39,035 nt of DNA from NCBI GenBank assembly GCA_021736505.1, contig JAIPFU010000004.1, positions 1 to 39,035 on the forward strand. The letters are read 5' to 3'. Each line of letters starts with the position of its first letter. Within the stretch, counting starts at the first letter, position 1. Below the pieces are notes generated by a model. The model ran no database searches and was not told where the DNA came from. It saw only the letters and a list, made by a program, of their open reading frames with translations. The translations under genes were made by a program, and so were the position numbers. Shown here in pieces: positions 24,765-33,707 of this stretch. The DNA comes from Spirochaetia bacterium (GTDB lineage: Bacteria; Spirochaetota; Spirochaetia; PWKH01).

Positions 24765-25620
24765 TTCTTAGCTGCTCCCGAATATTTTCCAGTCGATCCT
24801 TCATGACAACAACCGCTTGGTTTACTTCCACCATGCTGCTTTTTGAAGCTATGGTATTAATTTCACGATTTAGTTCCTGGCAGAGAAAATCAATTTTTTT
24901 GCCCACCGCATTTTTTTCCTCTAAAAACGCTTCAAATTGATGCAGATGGCTTTCAATTCTCTGAAGTTCTTCATTAACTGAGTATTTTACCATAAGAACT
25001 GCTACTTCTGACATGAAACGGTTCTCATCATAATCTTTTCCCAGCAGCTCTTCAAATTTATCAAGCAGTACTGTTTTAATACGATCTTCAAGAAGCATCG
25101 CTGAATTTTTAACATCTTCCAGGGACTGACGAAAATCGGTAAGCTGAGAAATGATATCCTTCCTCGTCATTTCTCCCTCTTTCCTGCGGGTTTCCTCATA
25201 CTCTCCTACTACTTCCTGAAGCATGGGGATGATAATTTCAGCATATTTTTCAATATCCTGATTTTTCACAGGTTTGATAATATCATCCAAATGCATAAAG
25301 TGTGAAAGCCGCAGAGTATCATCAATTCCTGCTATCTGAGCAATTTCCTGAAATGACTGCTTGTATTTCAGTACTGCATCTTTGTCCACATACAGTTCTG
25401 CATCAATAGAAAGCTTTCTGAGACGGATAGTTATATCCACATGACCTCTTAATACAGTACCTTTTATTATTGAACGAATTTTAGGCTCCAGAGGATTTAG
25501 AAAAGCGGGAATATTAAGTGTCATATCCAAATATCTATTGTTATATGATTTAACCTCTACAAGCAGCTGCACCTCATCATTCTGAAACTCCTGGTAGGCA
25601 TATCCTGTCATACTTTTCAT
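24754..25620 (-). CDS. yicC: YicC family protein (putative endoribonuclease)
   Basis: A 288-residue member of the YicC/YloC family; E. coli YicC has been reported as an RNA-cleaving protein linked to RyhB decay. Signatures: MKSMTGYAYQEF at the N-terminus, VEVKSYNNRYLDMTLNIP near 22, and the C-terminal DUF1732 block RIESHLHQFEAFLEEKNAVGKKIDFLCQELNREINTIASKSSMVEVNQAVVVMKDRLENIREQLRNVE. The start overlaps the murC stop (ATGA), so translation is coupled. Its neighbours cmk and the omega-like gene repeat the yicC-gmk-rpoZ order known elsewhere. Confidence 0.94.
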   Translation of the reverse strand: MKSMTGYAYQEFQNDEVQLLVEVKSYNNRYLDMTLNIPAFLNPLEPKIRSIIKGTVLRGHVDITIRLRKLSIDAELYVDKDAVLKYKQSFQEIAQIAGIDDTLRLSHFMHLDDIIKPVKNQDIEKYAEIIIPMLQEVVGEYEETRRKEGEMTRKDIISQLTDFRQSLEDVKNSAMLLEDRIKTVLLDKFEELLGKDYDENRFMSEVAVLMVKYSVNEELQRIESHLHQFEAFLEEKNAVGKKIDFLCQELNREINTIASKSSMVEVNQAVVVMKDRLENIREQLRNVE

Positions 25621-27092
25621 GTATTCGTCTTCTCCTTATCCATTTCAATTTGTTTTAGAGCCTTAAAAATACTGATACCGAGTTCCCTGTTATCGCCAGC
25701 TCCCATGGTAATGAACAAATCACCTCTCTTCAAGCAGGAAGGAATATTCTCCATTGCCGCAGTATAGTTTGGAAAAAACACCGCTTGTTCAATTCTATCT
25801 GCAATTGTCCTGGATGAATAATCCTCAGAAATACTGGCTTCTCGTATGGAAGCATAAATCTCCTGAAGAAAGACTATATCTGCATACTTAGCAAGAACTT
25901 CTGCAAACTCCCTCTCAAATGCTTTTGTCCTGCTTATAGTATGGGGAATAAAATCTACTACCAGGCGGCGTTGCGGGTAGGCAGAACGGAGTCCCTCCAA
26001 GGCTGCTTGTATTTCCTTCGGATGATGCGCATAGTCGTCAAAGAAGAGAACCTCTCCAGCTTCGCCTATTTGCTCTAACCTTCTTCGAGCTCCAGGATAT
26101 GAAGAGATACCCCGGGCAATAACTTGAGCTGCATCTTTAAGTTCCCTTCCCTTCTGCAGCTGTATATATACCCCGCAGGCAGCAAAAGCAGCTGCTCCAT
26201 CAAGCTGGAATGCTTTGCCTCCAGAAAAAACGGAGGATGATCGGGGTATACTCTGTATCTTCTCGGTAATTCGGGAATTTAGAGATTTTTCTCCATACCA
26301 CACACAGCTGTGATTACTCGAATTAACTCCGTAAGGCACAGAAAGTGCTGAATAATCTAAAGCAGCTGCCATTTCCATCACTTTCTGAGAGCCGTAGTCT
26401 TCGGGATTATACAAGACAGCTCTTTGGGGGGACATCTTCATAATTAATTGAAGAAATGCCTTTCTGTACAATTCAGCAGTAGGATAGTAATCTACATGAT
26501 CATAGTCAATATTTGTAAGCACAAGAATATCCGGTGAATACAGAAGAAAATGTTCCTGATATTCACAGGCTTCAAGGATAAGAACAGGGGATAGTCCACT
26601 ATTAACTGAAGTCTGATTCTGTTCAGGAAGCAAAAATTTTTCCTGCTCGATGGAAGTTCCTGCCAATACAAGAGCAGGAATGTGCAGTTCCCGCATTGCA
26701 TACGCCAGCATCATAGATGTTGTAGTTTTACCATGTGTACCAGCTACAGCAATTGTGCTGTACTTCTCAGAGAGAGCGCCTGCCATTTCAGCATAGGAAT
26801 ATGTTTTGATATTCTTTTTTTCTGCTTCAAGAATTTCACTGTTTTCTGGGATATTCAATTCTTTTGTTCTGGTGGATTTATAAGCTGAAGAATAAATAAG
26901 CGCATCAATATCATTAGTGATGCGCTTTTTAGAAAAACCTGTAAAGACCTGTATTCTGCAGCGTTTCAAATCAGCATAGGTGTAGAAAGCAGAATCTGCA
27001 TCAGAACCCGAAACAGTATGCCCAAGGAGATGCAGAATAACCGCAAGGTTCGACATACCTGTTCCGCAAATCCCAACTAAATAATAATTCAT
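25617..27092 (-). CDS. murC: UDP-N-acetylmuramate-L-alanine ligase
   Basis: First amino-acid-adding Mur ligase of peptidoglycan precursor synthesis, cytoplasmic. The 491 residues have the N-terminal Rossmann loop YLVGICGTGMSNLAVILHLLGHTVSGSD (4-31; MurC-type), the ATP loop IAVAGTHGKTTTSMMLAYAM near 113-132, LILEACEYQEHFLLYSPDILVLTNIDYDHVDYY near 172-205 (Glu/His Mur residues) and the C-terminal DDYAHHPKEIQAAL near 352 that is typical of MurC. The related Mpl ligase is a less likely alternative. ATG 27092 has AGGGAAG upstream; the stop overlaps the yicC start. Confidence 0.93.
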   Translation of the reverse strand: MNYYLVGICGTGMSNLAVILHLLGHTVSGSDADSAFYTYADLKRCRIQVFTGFSKKRITNDIDALIYSSAYKSTRTKELNIPENSEILEAEKKNIKTYSYAEMAGALSEKYSTIAVAGTHGKTTTSMMLAYAMRELHIPALVLAGTSIEQEKFLLPEQNQTSVNSGLSPVLILEACEYQEHFLLYSPDILVLTNIDYDHVDYYPTAELYRKAFLQLIMKMSPQRAVLYNPEDYGSQKVMEMAAALDYSALSVPYGVNSSNHSCVWYGEKSLNSRITEKIQSIPRSSSVFSGGKAFQLDGAAAFAACGVYIQLQKGRELKDAAQVIARGISSYPGARRRLEQIGEAGEVLFFDDYAHHPKEIQAALEGLRSAYPQRRLVVDFIPHTISRTKAFEREFAEVLAKYADIVFLQEIYASIREASISEDYSSRTIADRIEQAVFFPNYTAAMENIPSCLKRGDLFITMGAGDNRELGISIFKALKQIEMDKEKTNT

Positions 27093-27199
27093 ACTTCCCT
27101 GTCAAATAGGTAATCATACACAGCATTTTAAATGCAAAATGCAAGTAATTAAGCAGCGATCCTCTATTATACACTCAGATTATACTTAACTGATGCTTT

Positions 27200-27394
27200 C
27201 TATACAGCCTTGAGTTCGTCTTTAAATTTTCCCTTCTTTATAGCCGAGTGACACTGTTTACATACCATTATTTTCTTATCATTCACTTCATGTTCGTAAA
27301 AGAGTTTTATACCGGTACGTTTACAAATTGGGCAAGTTCCCCGGCCGTGATTCAATTCTTCCCTGATTCCGGAACCTCTATGTGATTTAGCCAT
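27200..27394 (-). CDS. small zinc-ribbon protein, unknown function
   Basis: A 64-residue basic protein with CPIC near residue 21 and CKQC near 46, two knuckles that would bind one zinc ion, in the context GRGTCPICKRTGIKLFYEHEVNDKKIMVCKQCHSAIKKG. Similar small proteins are, as far as I recall, found as hypothetical genes in treponemes. The size, charge and zinc ribbon suggest a nucleic-acid- or ribosome-associated role, without proof. AAGGAG precedes ATG 27394. It lies 107 nt upstream of murC on the same strand. Confidence 0.8.
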   Translation of the reverse strand: MAKSHRGSGIREELNHGRGTCPICKRTGIKLFYEHEVNDKKIMVCKQCHSAIKKGKFKDELKAV

Positions 27395-27597
27395 ATGTTC
27401 TCCTTATGTTAATAATCTTTATTTCAAAAAATTTATGGTGAAGTTCTCGAAAACTATAGTCACCGTTCTATAAAAAGTCAAGGGGAAGCCATCCAGTAAA
27501 ACACTTCTATGAACAATTTTATGCCAATCTGAGTACGTTGTTTTTATGCTGGGACAAACCCTTATGTTGAATTTTTTGAAAAAATTAAATTCTCCTC

Positions 27598-27626
27598 TTT
27601 ACATATGTTACTATTTATAGTAACAT
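27598..27626 (+). promoter_or_regulatory. trpR: trpR-trpB promoter with palindromic operator
   Basis: TTTACA (27598-27603) and TAACAT (27621-27626) are a -35/-10 pair with a 17-bp spacer. A perfect 10-bp inverted repeat, ATGTTACTAT and ATAGTAACAT around TT (27605-27626), fills the whole spacer and the -10 box, the classical layout for a self-repressing regulator. The half-site ACTA/TAGT is shared with the E. coli trp operator (GTACTAGTTAACTAGTAC) though the central spacing is 2 bp shorter. TrpR itself is the natural candidate to bind it. Confidence 0.65.
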
Positions 27627-27718
27627 TGGCAAATACAGGAAACCGTTACTACTTGCAGAAACATCTGCAGAAAAAAAACAACAATGCGGCGGATTTCAAG
27701 AACAAACAGAGGAGCATC

Positions 27719-28003
27719 ATGAAAGACATTGAAGAAGTTATTAAGATTTTTGCATCCGTCAACAATTACGAACAAATGCAGAAACTGTTTGAAGAGTTGT
27801 TTACCATGAAAGAAAAGTATGATTTTGCACTGCGTTGGCGCCTTATGAAAGATTTGAAACACAAAGTTCCCCAAAGAGAGATTGCCCACGATTTAGGCAT
27901 TAGTCTCTGCAAGATAACCCGGGGATCAAAAATACTGAAACAGCAAGATTCAATATGCAGACAATTAATCGAGGAGATGGATAATGAAAACAGTAAAGAA
28001 TAA
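27719..28003 (+). CDS. trpR: Trp operon repressor
   Basis: A 94-residue TrpR-family repressor that binds L-tryptophan and then its operator. The helix-turn-helix is clear: [27 protein letters not shown] (50-76), against QREVxxxLGxSxxTxTRGSxxLK in the family; the preceding [13 protein letters not shown] (37-49) contains the arginine region that contacts tryptophan. The open frame extends 38 codons upstream across the promoter palindrome, but ATG 27719 follows GAGGAG and gives the normal TrpR length. It overlaps trpB by 20 nt. An operator lies at 27605-27626, so self-regulation with trpB is likely. Confidence 0.94.
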   Translation: MKDIEEVIKIFASVNNYEQMQKLFEELFTMKEKYDFALRWRLMKDLKHKVPQREIAHDLGISLCKITRGSKILKQQDSICRQLIEEMDNENSKE

Positions 28004-29198
28004 TTTAAGCAATTTACCTAATGAACAGGGATATTTCGGAGAATACGGCGGAAGTTATCTTCCTCCCCAAATGCAGACCATTATGGATGAAATCCGGGAT
28101 GCATATACAGAAATACGTAAGGATGAATCATTTAAAACCGAACTGGCCTACTACTATACGCATTATGTAGGACGTCCTTCGCCGATCTATTATGCAAAAC
28201 ATCTTTCAGAGAAACTCGGCGGCGCGCAAATCTATTTCAAGCGAGAGGATCTTAACCATACTGGAGCTCATAAAATTAACCACTGTATCGGTGAAGCCCT
28301 TTTAGCAAAAAAAATGGGAAAAAAGAAAATTATTGCTGAAACAGGAGCTGGTCAGCATGGAGTAGCCCTTGCTACTGCGGCTGCCCTCGTTGGACTTGAG
28401 TGCGATATATTCATGGGTGAAATAGATATTGTTAAAGAACATCCAAATGTCATAAGGATGAAGATACTAGGTGCAAACGTCATTCCCGTCGATCGGGGAA
28501 CAAAAACTCTAAAAGATGCCGTTGATGCAGCATTTGAAGCATACGTGAAAGATCCTGATACTCAACTTTATGCAATCGGATCAGTAGTGGGACCTCATCC
28601 TTTTCCCATGATGGTAAGAGATTTTCAGTCAATTGTCGGCAGAGAGGCCAAACAGCAGTTTAAGGACTTAACAAATACTCTTCCTGACAACCTGATCGCC
28701 TGTGTCGGCGGCGGTTCAAATGCAATTGGTCTTTTTACAGAGTTTTTAAATGACACAGAAGTACAAATGTATGGTGTTGAACCTGCAGGTAAAAGTTTTA
28801 AATCTGGAGAGCATGCTGCAACCTTGACCTATGGAAAACCCGGGAAAATCCACGGTTTTTCCTGCTATCTGCTTCAGGATGATGATGGAGAACCGCTCCC
28901 TGTATACTCCGTCGCCAGCGGACTGGACTACCCCGGAGTGGGGCCTCAGCACAGCTACTTGAAAGATATTGAACGTGTTAAATATACAACTGCCAACGAT
29001 GTTGAAGCCATTTCAGCTTTCTATGAAATATCCAGGACGGAAGGAATAATACCTGCACTTGAATCAGCTCATGCAATTGCCTTTACAATAAAGCTTGCCC
29101 AAAAACTACCGAAGGATAAAACTATTCTTGTTAATCTTTCAGGGCGGGGGGATAAAGACATAGATTATGTGTATGATACTTACGGCTTACCGGAATAA
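27984..29198 (+). CDS. trpB: tryptophan synthase beta chain
   Basis: PLP enzyme that joins indole and serine to tryptophan. The 404 residues keep the catalytic features: [15 protein letters not shown] near 16, the PLP lysine in HTGAHKINH (Lys97), Glu119 in ETGAGQHG, the phosphate cup GGGSN (242-246) and SGRGDKD (386-392). It resembles the TrpA-partnered TrpB1 type rather than TrpB2. It overlaps trpR (GAGGAG before ATG 27984) but no trpA follows; the next gene is convergent and unrelated. The protein may therefore salvage free indole, or trpA lies elsewhere in the genome. The last codons are part of a 19-bp tandem repeat. Confidence 0.95.
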   Translation: MKTVKNNLSNLPNEQGYFGEYGGSYLPPQMQTIMDEIRDAYTEIRKDESFKTELAYYYTHYVGRPSPIYYAKHLSEKLGGAQIYFKREDLNHTGAHKINHCIGEALLAKKMGKKKIIAETGAGQHGVALATAAALVGLECDIFMGEIDIVKEHPNVIRMKILGANVIPVDRGTKTLKDAVDAAFEAYVKDPDTQLYAIGSVVGPHPFPMMVRDFQSIVGREAKQQFKDLTNTLPDNLIACVGGGSNAIGLFTEFLNDTEVQMYGVEPAGKSFKSGEHAATLTYGKPGKIHGFSCYLLQDDDGEPLPVYSVASGLDYPGVGPQHSYLKDIERVKYTTANDVEAISAFYEISRTEGIIPALESAHAIAFTIKLAQKLPKDKTILVNLSGRGDKDIDYVYDTYGLPE

Positions 29199-29256
29199 AT
29201 ACGGCTTACCGGAATAAATACGGCTTACCGGAATAAATACGGCTTACCGGAATTAA
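29181..29256 (+). repeat. 19-bp tandem repeat x4 across the trpB stop codon
   Basis: TACGGCTTACCGGAATAAA is repeated at 29181, 29200, 29219 and 29238 (the last copy ends AATTAA). The first copy codes for the last residues YGLPE and the stop of trpB; the other three lie after the stop. Since each unit contains its own in-frame stop, changes in copy number leave the protein unchanged. Each unit also contains the small palindrome CGGCTTACCG. Confidence 0.95.
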
Positions 29257-29362
29257 TTTGAGGCAGGTCCAAATAATTTCTGAAGTTAAACATCTTCAGC
29301 TAGTGAAATTTCATAGAGAGAATCGTACTTTATTACTATTATTTTTATATCGTATATGATGA

Positions 29363-29388
29363 GGGCGGCATAAAGCTTTGTGCCGCCC
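29363..29388. terminator. GC-rich hairpin between trpB and the outer-membrane protein gene
   Basis: GGGCGGCA (29363-29370) and TGCCGCCC (29381-29388) pair perfectly around a 10-nt loop that is itself nearly palindromic. Placed between convergent genes it can serve both strands. T-runs behind it are weak (CTTATATT on the plus strand). Confidence 0.65.
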
Positions 29389-29401
29389 CTTATATTAAAC
29401 A

Positions 29402-30571
29402 TTAAAAAGAAACTCCCAAAGTGATTCTTCCCTGTACAGGATCGCCGGTGTAGTCATATTCAGGATCAATAAGTAATACAAAAGCATCAGGAGGAGCCTG
29501 TACTCCTATATCAAAAGTTGTAAACAAAAAGTTCAGTCCGAGACCAAAGGAAAAAGTTCCCTCATTGATATTCAAACCAAAAAGCAGGTCCCTGTACTTT
29601 GGTAGCGGTTCGCTGTAACCTGCACGAATTGCTAAGTTAGCCTTTTCAGAAAAATACAGGCCTGTTTCAAATCCCATCTGCAGTTTTCTCTGATCCATGT
29701 CCAGATCCTCATTTTCTTCAAATACACCTAAGGCTGCATTATCAATATCAAGAGCCCAAAGAAATCTGAGCAGTTTTATATTGCCGTAATCATCATAATT
29801 CCTAGTACGAAAAGCAGCTCCAACACTAATATCGGAAAAGAAAGAATTGAGAATATCCCCTTCATTTGTTAAAGAAATGAGATCGATCAAGGAGTCATTA
29901 TACACCCCGACTGAAAAACTTCCTAAATCAGCTAAAAATCCGCCGCTTACCATCAATTCTTCATTTTCACCACTCTGGGATGTATACTCCCCTAAAAGAA
30001 CATTCTGAAACAGTTCAATATAGAGGTTTTCAGTTGAGATATCCTTTTGGATCGTTATAGATTCAGCATTCAATTCCTTTGATGATCGAAAACCCAAACC
30101 GAGAGAGATTGAACCTAAATCAATGCTGAAACCGGCTTCTAATACATTTTTTTTTGTAATATCCAGCACCATATTATTCTCGGAAGAGCTATCTTCTGAA
30201 TCGGGAATATCCGCTTGATATCCGGAATAGAGGGAAATCCCCCAATTGGGTGCTGTATACAGAATTTTTGGAGTTATCACGGGCTTGGAAAAGAAATGAT
30301 CCATATTATCAATTTCCAGTCCATTCATGGTTACTGCATCTTCATAGTCCAGTTGTACCTTTGTATTACCATTCTGAAGATCAGACAAACCGGCAGGATT
30401 GTAGAATAAAGCATTGCTGTCATCGGCAACAGCTGTAAAAGCTCCTGACAAACCCATGATTCTCGCCTCACCCGGATTTAAAGAAAATGAATCAAGAGCA
30501 GTTAATGAAAACATGCTGAAACAAGTTGATAAGCTAAATGCAAAGAACAGTAAAATCCTTTTCCTGAACAT
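29402..30571 (-). CDS. FadL/PorV-like outer-membrane beta-barrel protein
   Basis: A 389-residue outer-membrane protein with a Sec signal peptide (MFRKRILLFFAFSLSTCFSMFSLTA) and then the pattern common to the UPF0164/FadL-PorV group: NPGEARIMGLSGAFTAVADDSNALFYNPAGLSDL at about 33-65. The rest is a series of amphipathic strands (NWGISLYSGYQADI, ISLGLGFRSS, FSVGVYNDS, ANLAIRAGYSE, FSFGLGLNFLF) ending in the C-terminal strand GRITLGVSF with terminal Phe, a beta-barrel assembly signal. It may be a transporter for hydrophobic molecules or a structural outer-membrane protein; substrate unknown. GAGG precedes ATG 30571. Convergent with trpB. Confidence 0.8.
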   Translation of the reverse strand: MFRKRILLFFAFSLSTCFSMFSLTALDSFSLNPGEARIMGLSGAFTAVADDSNALFYNPAGLSDLQNGNTKVQLDYEDAVTMNGLEIDNMDHFFSKPVITPKILYTAPNWGISLYSGYQADIPDSEDSSSENNMVLDITKKNVLEAGFSIDLGSISLGLGFRSSKELNAESITIQKDISTENLYIELFQNVLLGEYTSQSGENEELMVSGGFLADLGSFSVGVYNDSLIDLISLTNEGDILNSFFSDISVGAAFRTRNYDDYGNIKLLRFLWALDIDNAALGVFEENEDLDMDQRKLQMGFETGLYFSEKANLAIRAGYSEPLPKYRDLLFGLNINEGTFSFGLGLNFLFTTFDIGVQAPPDAFVLLIDPEYDYTGDPVQGRITLGVSF

Positions 30572-30708
30572 AATTATCCTCTTTTGTGATTGTTAATGCA
30601 GTATTGAGACAGAAAATTTTCAAACTTTAATTAGTAAACAGTAATTTCAGCTGAAGGTTACAGAGGAGATTATCATCTTCTCACCAAATTCAATGCAGCT
30701 TCTAGTAT

Positions 30709-31701
30709 CTACAAACTACTTTCCAGCAGCGCATTCATCATCCAGTGAAACGTTTTATTGGCAGTATTAGGGGTAAGTTTTTTCAGATCCCTTTTTGCAA
30801 GCCGTAAATAATCATCAACCATGTTCTGAGAATTTTCGACTCCCTTAAGATCATGTATAAGTTTTATAATTCTTTTCTTAGAATCTACATTACTCTGCTT
30901 AAAAGAGCTTAAATGAGAATGCAGAGAATCTCTCTTATTAATCCTCTCATTTTTAAGAGCTAAGATGAGCGGTAATGTTGCTATTCCAGATTCCAGATCT
31001 TTGCCTATTGCTTTTCCAAGATTACGACTATCACCAGAATAATCAAGGATATCATCTCTAATCTGAAATGCCATCCCAATATTGTACCCCAGACGTGAAA
31101 GCAGCATGACTGTAGTTCTGCTTGCCTCCCCCGCTTGTGCTCCGACATAGCAGCTGAGTGAAAACAGGGATGCTGTCTTCCCGGCTATTCTTCTGAGATA
31201 GTGGGATTTTGAAATAGAGTAATCCCCAATTTCACTATCCTGATCAATCTCACTTTCACAAAGTCGGGTAATTCTTTGAGAAACAACGGATGGATTCAAT
31301 GAATCCACTTCTTCGCGAGAAAGGAGTGAAAAGGCTTTAGCAAGTAAAAAATCGCCTGCTACAATAGCTTTTTTATTTCCTATTTTTGCATGAAGTGCAG
31401 GTTTTCCTCTTCTGCGGTCAGCATCATCAATAATATCATCATGTATTAAAGATGCCAGATGAATTAATTCAACCCCTGCTGCTAATCGGTATACTGTATC
31501 GCTAGGAAGCTTTTCTGAAACAATCTGATAAGAGAGAAGTACACAGGCAGGGCGAAGTTTTTTGCCCTGCTGTGTTATTAAGTCCTGTATATGTTCTTTA
31601 ATGAAACCATGAGCCGAGGAAACTGAACGGTATATTTCATTATCCACTCGTTCAAGTTCTTTCTCAATTTCAGGCGCATCCTTCCAAAAATCATGTATCA
31701 C
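30709..31701 (-). CDS. long-chain polyprenyl diphosphate synthase (DmkB-like)
   Basis: Builds the isoprenoid tail of menaquinone or demethylmenaquinone by adding isopentenyl units to an allylic diphosphate. The 330 residues have both aspartate-rich motifs, DDIID at 88-92 (in LIHLASLIHDDIIDDADRRRGKPALH) and DDILD at 216-220 (AFQIRDDILDYSGD), plus GKKLRPACVLLSYQ near 46 and KTASLFSLSC near 175. The small residues before the first motif fit a long-chain product. It starts 30 nt after the ndh2 stop on the same strand, so both are one unit; in Listeria the same pairing (ndh2, dmkB) belongs to the EET locus. Confidence 0.88.
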   Translation of the reverse strand: MIHDFWKDAPEIEKELERVDNEIYRSVSSAHGFIKEHIQDLITQQGKKLRPACVLLSYQIVSEKLPSDTVYRLAAGVELIHLASLIHDDIIDDADRRRGKPALHAKIGNKKAIVAGDFLLAKAFSLLSREEVDSLNPSVVSQRITRLCESEIDQDSEIGDYSISKSHYLRRIAGKTASLFSLSCYVGAQAGEASRTTVMLLSRLGYNIGMAFQIRDDILDYSGDSRNLGKAIGKDLESGIATLPLILALKNERINKRDSLHSHLSSFKQSNVDSKKRIIKLIHDLKGVENSQNMVDDYLRLAKRDLKKLTPNTANKTFHWMMNALLESSL

Positions 31702-31731
31702 GTATTCAGTTTCCTTTCACTTACTACTTTA

Positions 31732-33624
31732 TTATTTTCTCTTCTTCCACTTCAATACAGGCTCATCAAGATACAGGTAAGTCTTATGTGCAAGTCGTGT
31801 ACTGTTCCAAATTTTCTTAATCCAAGGCATAACCCAGTAATCCAATCCAAAAGCTCGTCCAGCTCCGCCGAGCATCACAATTGAAACTGCGATGTACCAA
31901 AGGATCTCCTGACCTGCCATCGCTCCAATGAGAAGCATAACTGAAAGACCGATAGAGGCAACAGCCGCAGGGAATGTAAATAGACCACCGAGAAAGCAGA
32001 GTCCAAGAATGATCTCGCCTACAACAATCATGACCTGAAAGAAATAGGGCGCCTGGGCTACAAAAGTCTCATTTACCCACTGAAATAACAGAGTCGGATT
32101 ATCAAGCAGGGGCGGTGCAAACTGCTGAACAGCTTCTCCTGCAGCTTCAGCTGTCTCAGCTGCTCCTTCTCCCCATTCTGCTGCGGATGCAGCGGCAGTA
32201 TCATCAGCCCCTTCCGCACTGCTTCCCCAATAGACATATCCGCCAGTTTTATCAGCAAGCCAGCCATCAAGAACCTTTTTTATTCCTTCAATAAACCACA
32301 TTGCCCCAAGGAACATGCGGAGAAAGGTTGTCCAGTAAGACTGTACCTTAAATGACGCAAGACCGCCAATCAAAGAGCGTTTATTTTTAATATTTAAAAT
32401 TTCGTGCTGAATATATCTCCACCAGCCGTTTATTCCGCAAACCGTATGCTGGTAATAGATGTTGATGAGATGCTTCAGCGCCAAAGCGAAAAATCCCGAT
32501 AGAGAGAAACCCATGGTGTAGGATACACCGTATTTACCGCCAATCGAGACCATATATCCATGAAAATTGGATGAGAATGGTTTGGGTTCCTTTACATCAT
32601 AGCCTAACTCACCCTTTGCCTTATAAGTTATTCCATCAACGGCAACTGAAGCGGTCTGCTCCGCAGCTTCAACAATTTGCGGAAGCGGTCGTTCCTCTTC
32701 CAGAAACCAGACTTGGTCACCAGCCAGATACACATTATCGTAATTGGGGCTTTTCATGTACGCGTCAACTTTCTTTCTGGCCATTTTCCCTTCTTCAAGG
32801 TCAAGATTTTCACCGAAAGAAGATCCCTTTATTCCGCAAGTCCAGATAATGGTATCTGTTTTTATAACAGTTCCATCTTTCAACTCCAGCTTATCTTTTT
32901 CAGCTTTAGTAATAAAAGAATTCAGATGTAGATCAACACCTTTTCTTCTGAGATATTTCTCTACTTTTTTCCTCGGTTTTTCCGGCCAGGTATTCAGTAT
33001 CTTGCCTAAGCCCTCAACTGTTTTCAAAGAAACTTCATCTATATCAACATGATGCTTTTTACAGAGTATTGGGAGCCATTCTACTAACTCACCCATCATT
33101 TCTATACCAGTAAAACCGGCACCAGCAACTACAAAGGTCAGCATCTCTTTTCTTTTCTGATCATCCTTCTCCAGGGCAGCTCGGCGGACAACATCTTCCA
33201 CGTGCTCGCGAATTGCTAAAGCATCTTCAAGCCCCCAGAGGGGAAAAGAGTGCTCTTTGATTCCCGGAATACCAAAATCTGAAGCTTCTGCACCTGTAGA
33301 TATGAGTAGATAATCATATTCATAGGAGTTATCCGACGAAACGAGTTTTTGATTATTAAAATCAATATCATTAATTTCGTCTTGAATAACATTGACCATT
33401 TTGCCGGAAAAAATTCTGTCAAATGATATTTTTACAGACTCCTCACCAACTCTTCCTCCTGCAACTTCATGCAGTTCCGTCATCAAAGTGTGATATGGTT
33501 TCTTGTCGATAAGAGTCACTTCAACACGGTCTTTTAGTTTCTTGAACTTCTTATGCAGCTTTTTTCCTGCATGAACACCGGCATACCCGCCGCCAAGAAT
33601 AACAATTTTAATTTTTTTCATCAT
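31732..33624 (-). CDS. ndh2: type II NADH dehydrogenase with C-terminal DoxX-like membrane domain (Ndh2 of EET type)
   Basis: Flavoenzyme that oxidises NADH and reduces a membrane quinone without pumping protons. The first 390 or so residues are NDH-2: FAD loop VILGGGYAGVHAGKKL at 8-23, second nucleotide loop VVAGAGFTGIEMMGELVEWL near 167-186, and the FAD end motif VYLAGDQVWFLEE followed by LPQIVEAAEQTASV near 300. Residues about 435-610 are a DoxX-like set of four hydrophobic helices (FLRMFLGAMWFIEGIKKVLDGW, FFQVMIVVGEIILGLCFLGGLF, AVASIGLSVMLLIGAMAG, ILWYIAVSIVMLGGAGRAF) with an Ala/Glu-rich loop between. Ordinary NDH-2 proteins are about 400 residues; the long form with this tail is the one used for EET in Listeria. 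GGGAG precedes the tandem ATGs at 33624/33621. Upstream of dmkB, divergent from apbE. Confidence 0.92.
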   Translation of the reverse strand: MMKKIKIVILGGGYAGVHAGKKLHKKFKKLKDRVEVTLIDKKPYHTLMTELHEVAGGRVGEESVKISFDRIFSGKMVNVIQDEINDIDFNNQKLVSSDNSYEYDYLLISTGAEASDFGIPGIKEHSFPLWGLEDALAIREHVEDVVRRAALEKDDQKRKEMLTFVVAGAGFTGIEMMGELVEWLPILCKKHHVDIDEVSLKTVEGLGKILNTWPEKPRKKVEKYLRRKGVDLHLNSFITKAEKDKLELKDGTVIKTDTIIWTCGIKGSSFGENLDLEEGKMARKKVDAYMKSPNYDNVYLAGDQVWFLEEERPLPQIVEAAEQTASVAVDGITYKAKGELGYDVKEPKPFSSNFHGYMVSIGGKYGVSYTMGFSLSGFFALALKHLINIYYQHTVCGINGWWRYIQHEILNIKNKRSLIGGLASFKVQSYWTTFLRMFLGAMWFIEGIKKVLDGWLADKTGGYVYWGSSAEGADDTAAASAAEWGEGAAETAEAAGEAVQQFAPPLLDNPTLLFQWVNETFVAQAPYFFQVMIVVGEIILGLCFLGGLFTFPAAVASIGLSVMLLIGAMAGQEILWYIAVSIVMLGGAGRAFGLDYWVMPWIKKIWNSTRLAHKTYLYLDEPVLKWKKRK

Positions 33625-33672
33625 ATACTCCCAATTTTATCTGCAAATACAAACTAATAGCCAAAACAACAG

Positions 33673-33701
33673 TTGTCAAGTCTTACTTTTTTCATCATAA
33701 T
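33673..33701 (+). promoter_or_regulatory. sigma-70-like promoter directly before apbE
   Basis: TTGTCA (33673-33678), 17 bp and CATAAT (33696-33701) each match the consensus in 5 of 6 positions. The apbE ATG begins 6 nt after the -10 box, at the expected transcription start, and no Shine-Dalgarno sequence exists, which points to a leaderless mRNA. Confidence 0.65.
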
Positions 33702-33707
33702 TTAACC

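Noticed and set aside
27633..27718. Trp attenuator or leader peptide before trpR
   Set aside because: The leader has one small hairpin (TGCAGA/TCTGCA) with no T-run and no ORF with repeated Trp codons; the promoter palindrome explains control better.
29181..29256. Regular repeats as a possible CRISPR array
   Set aside because: The 19-bp units are directly adjacent without spacers and begin inside trpB; no cas genes are present.
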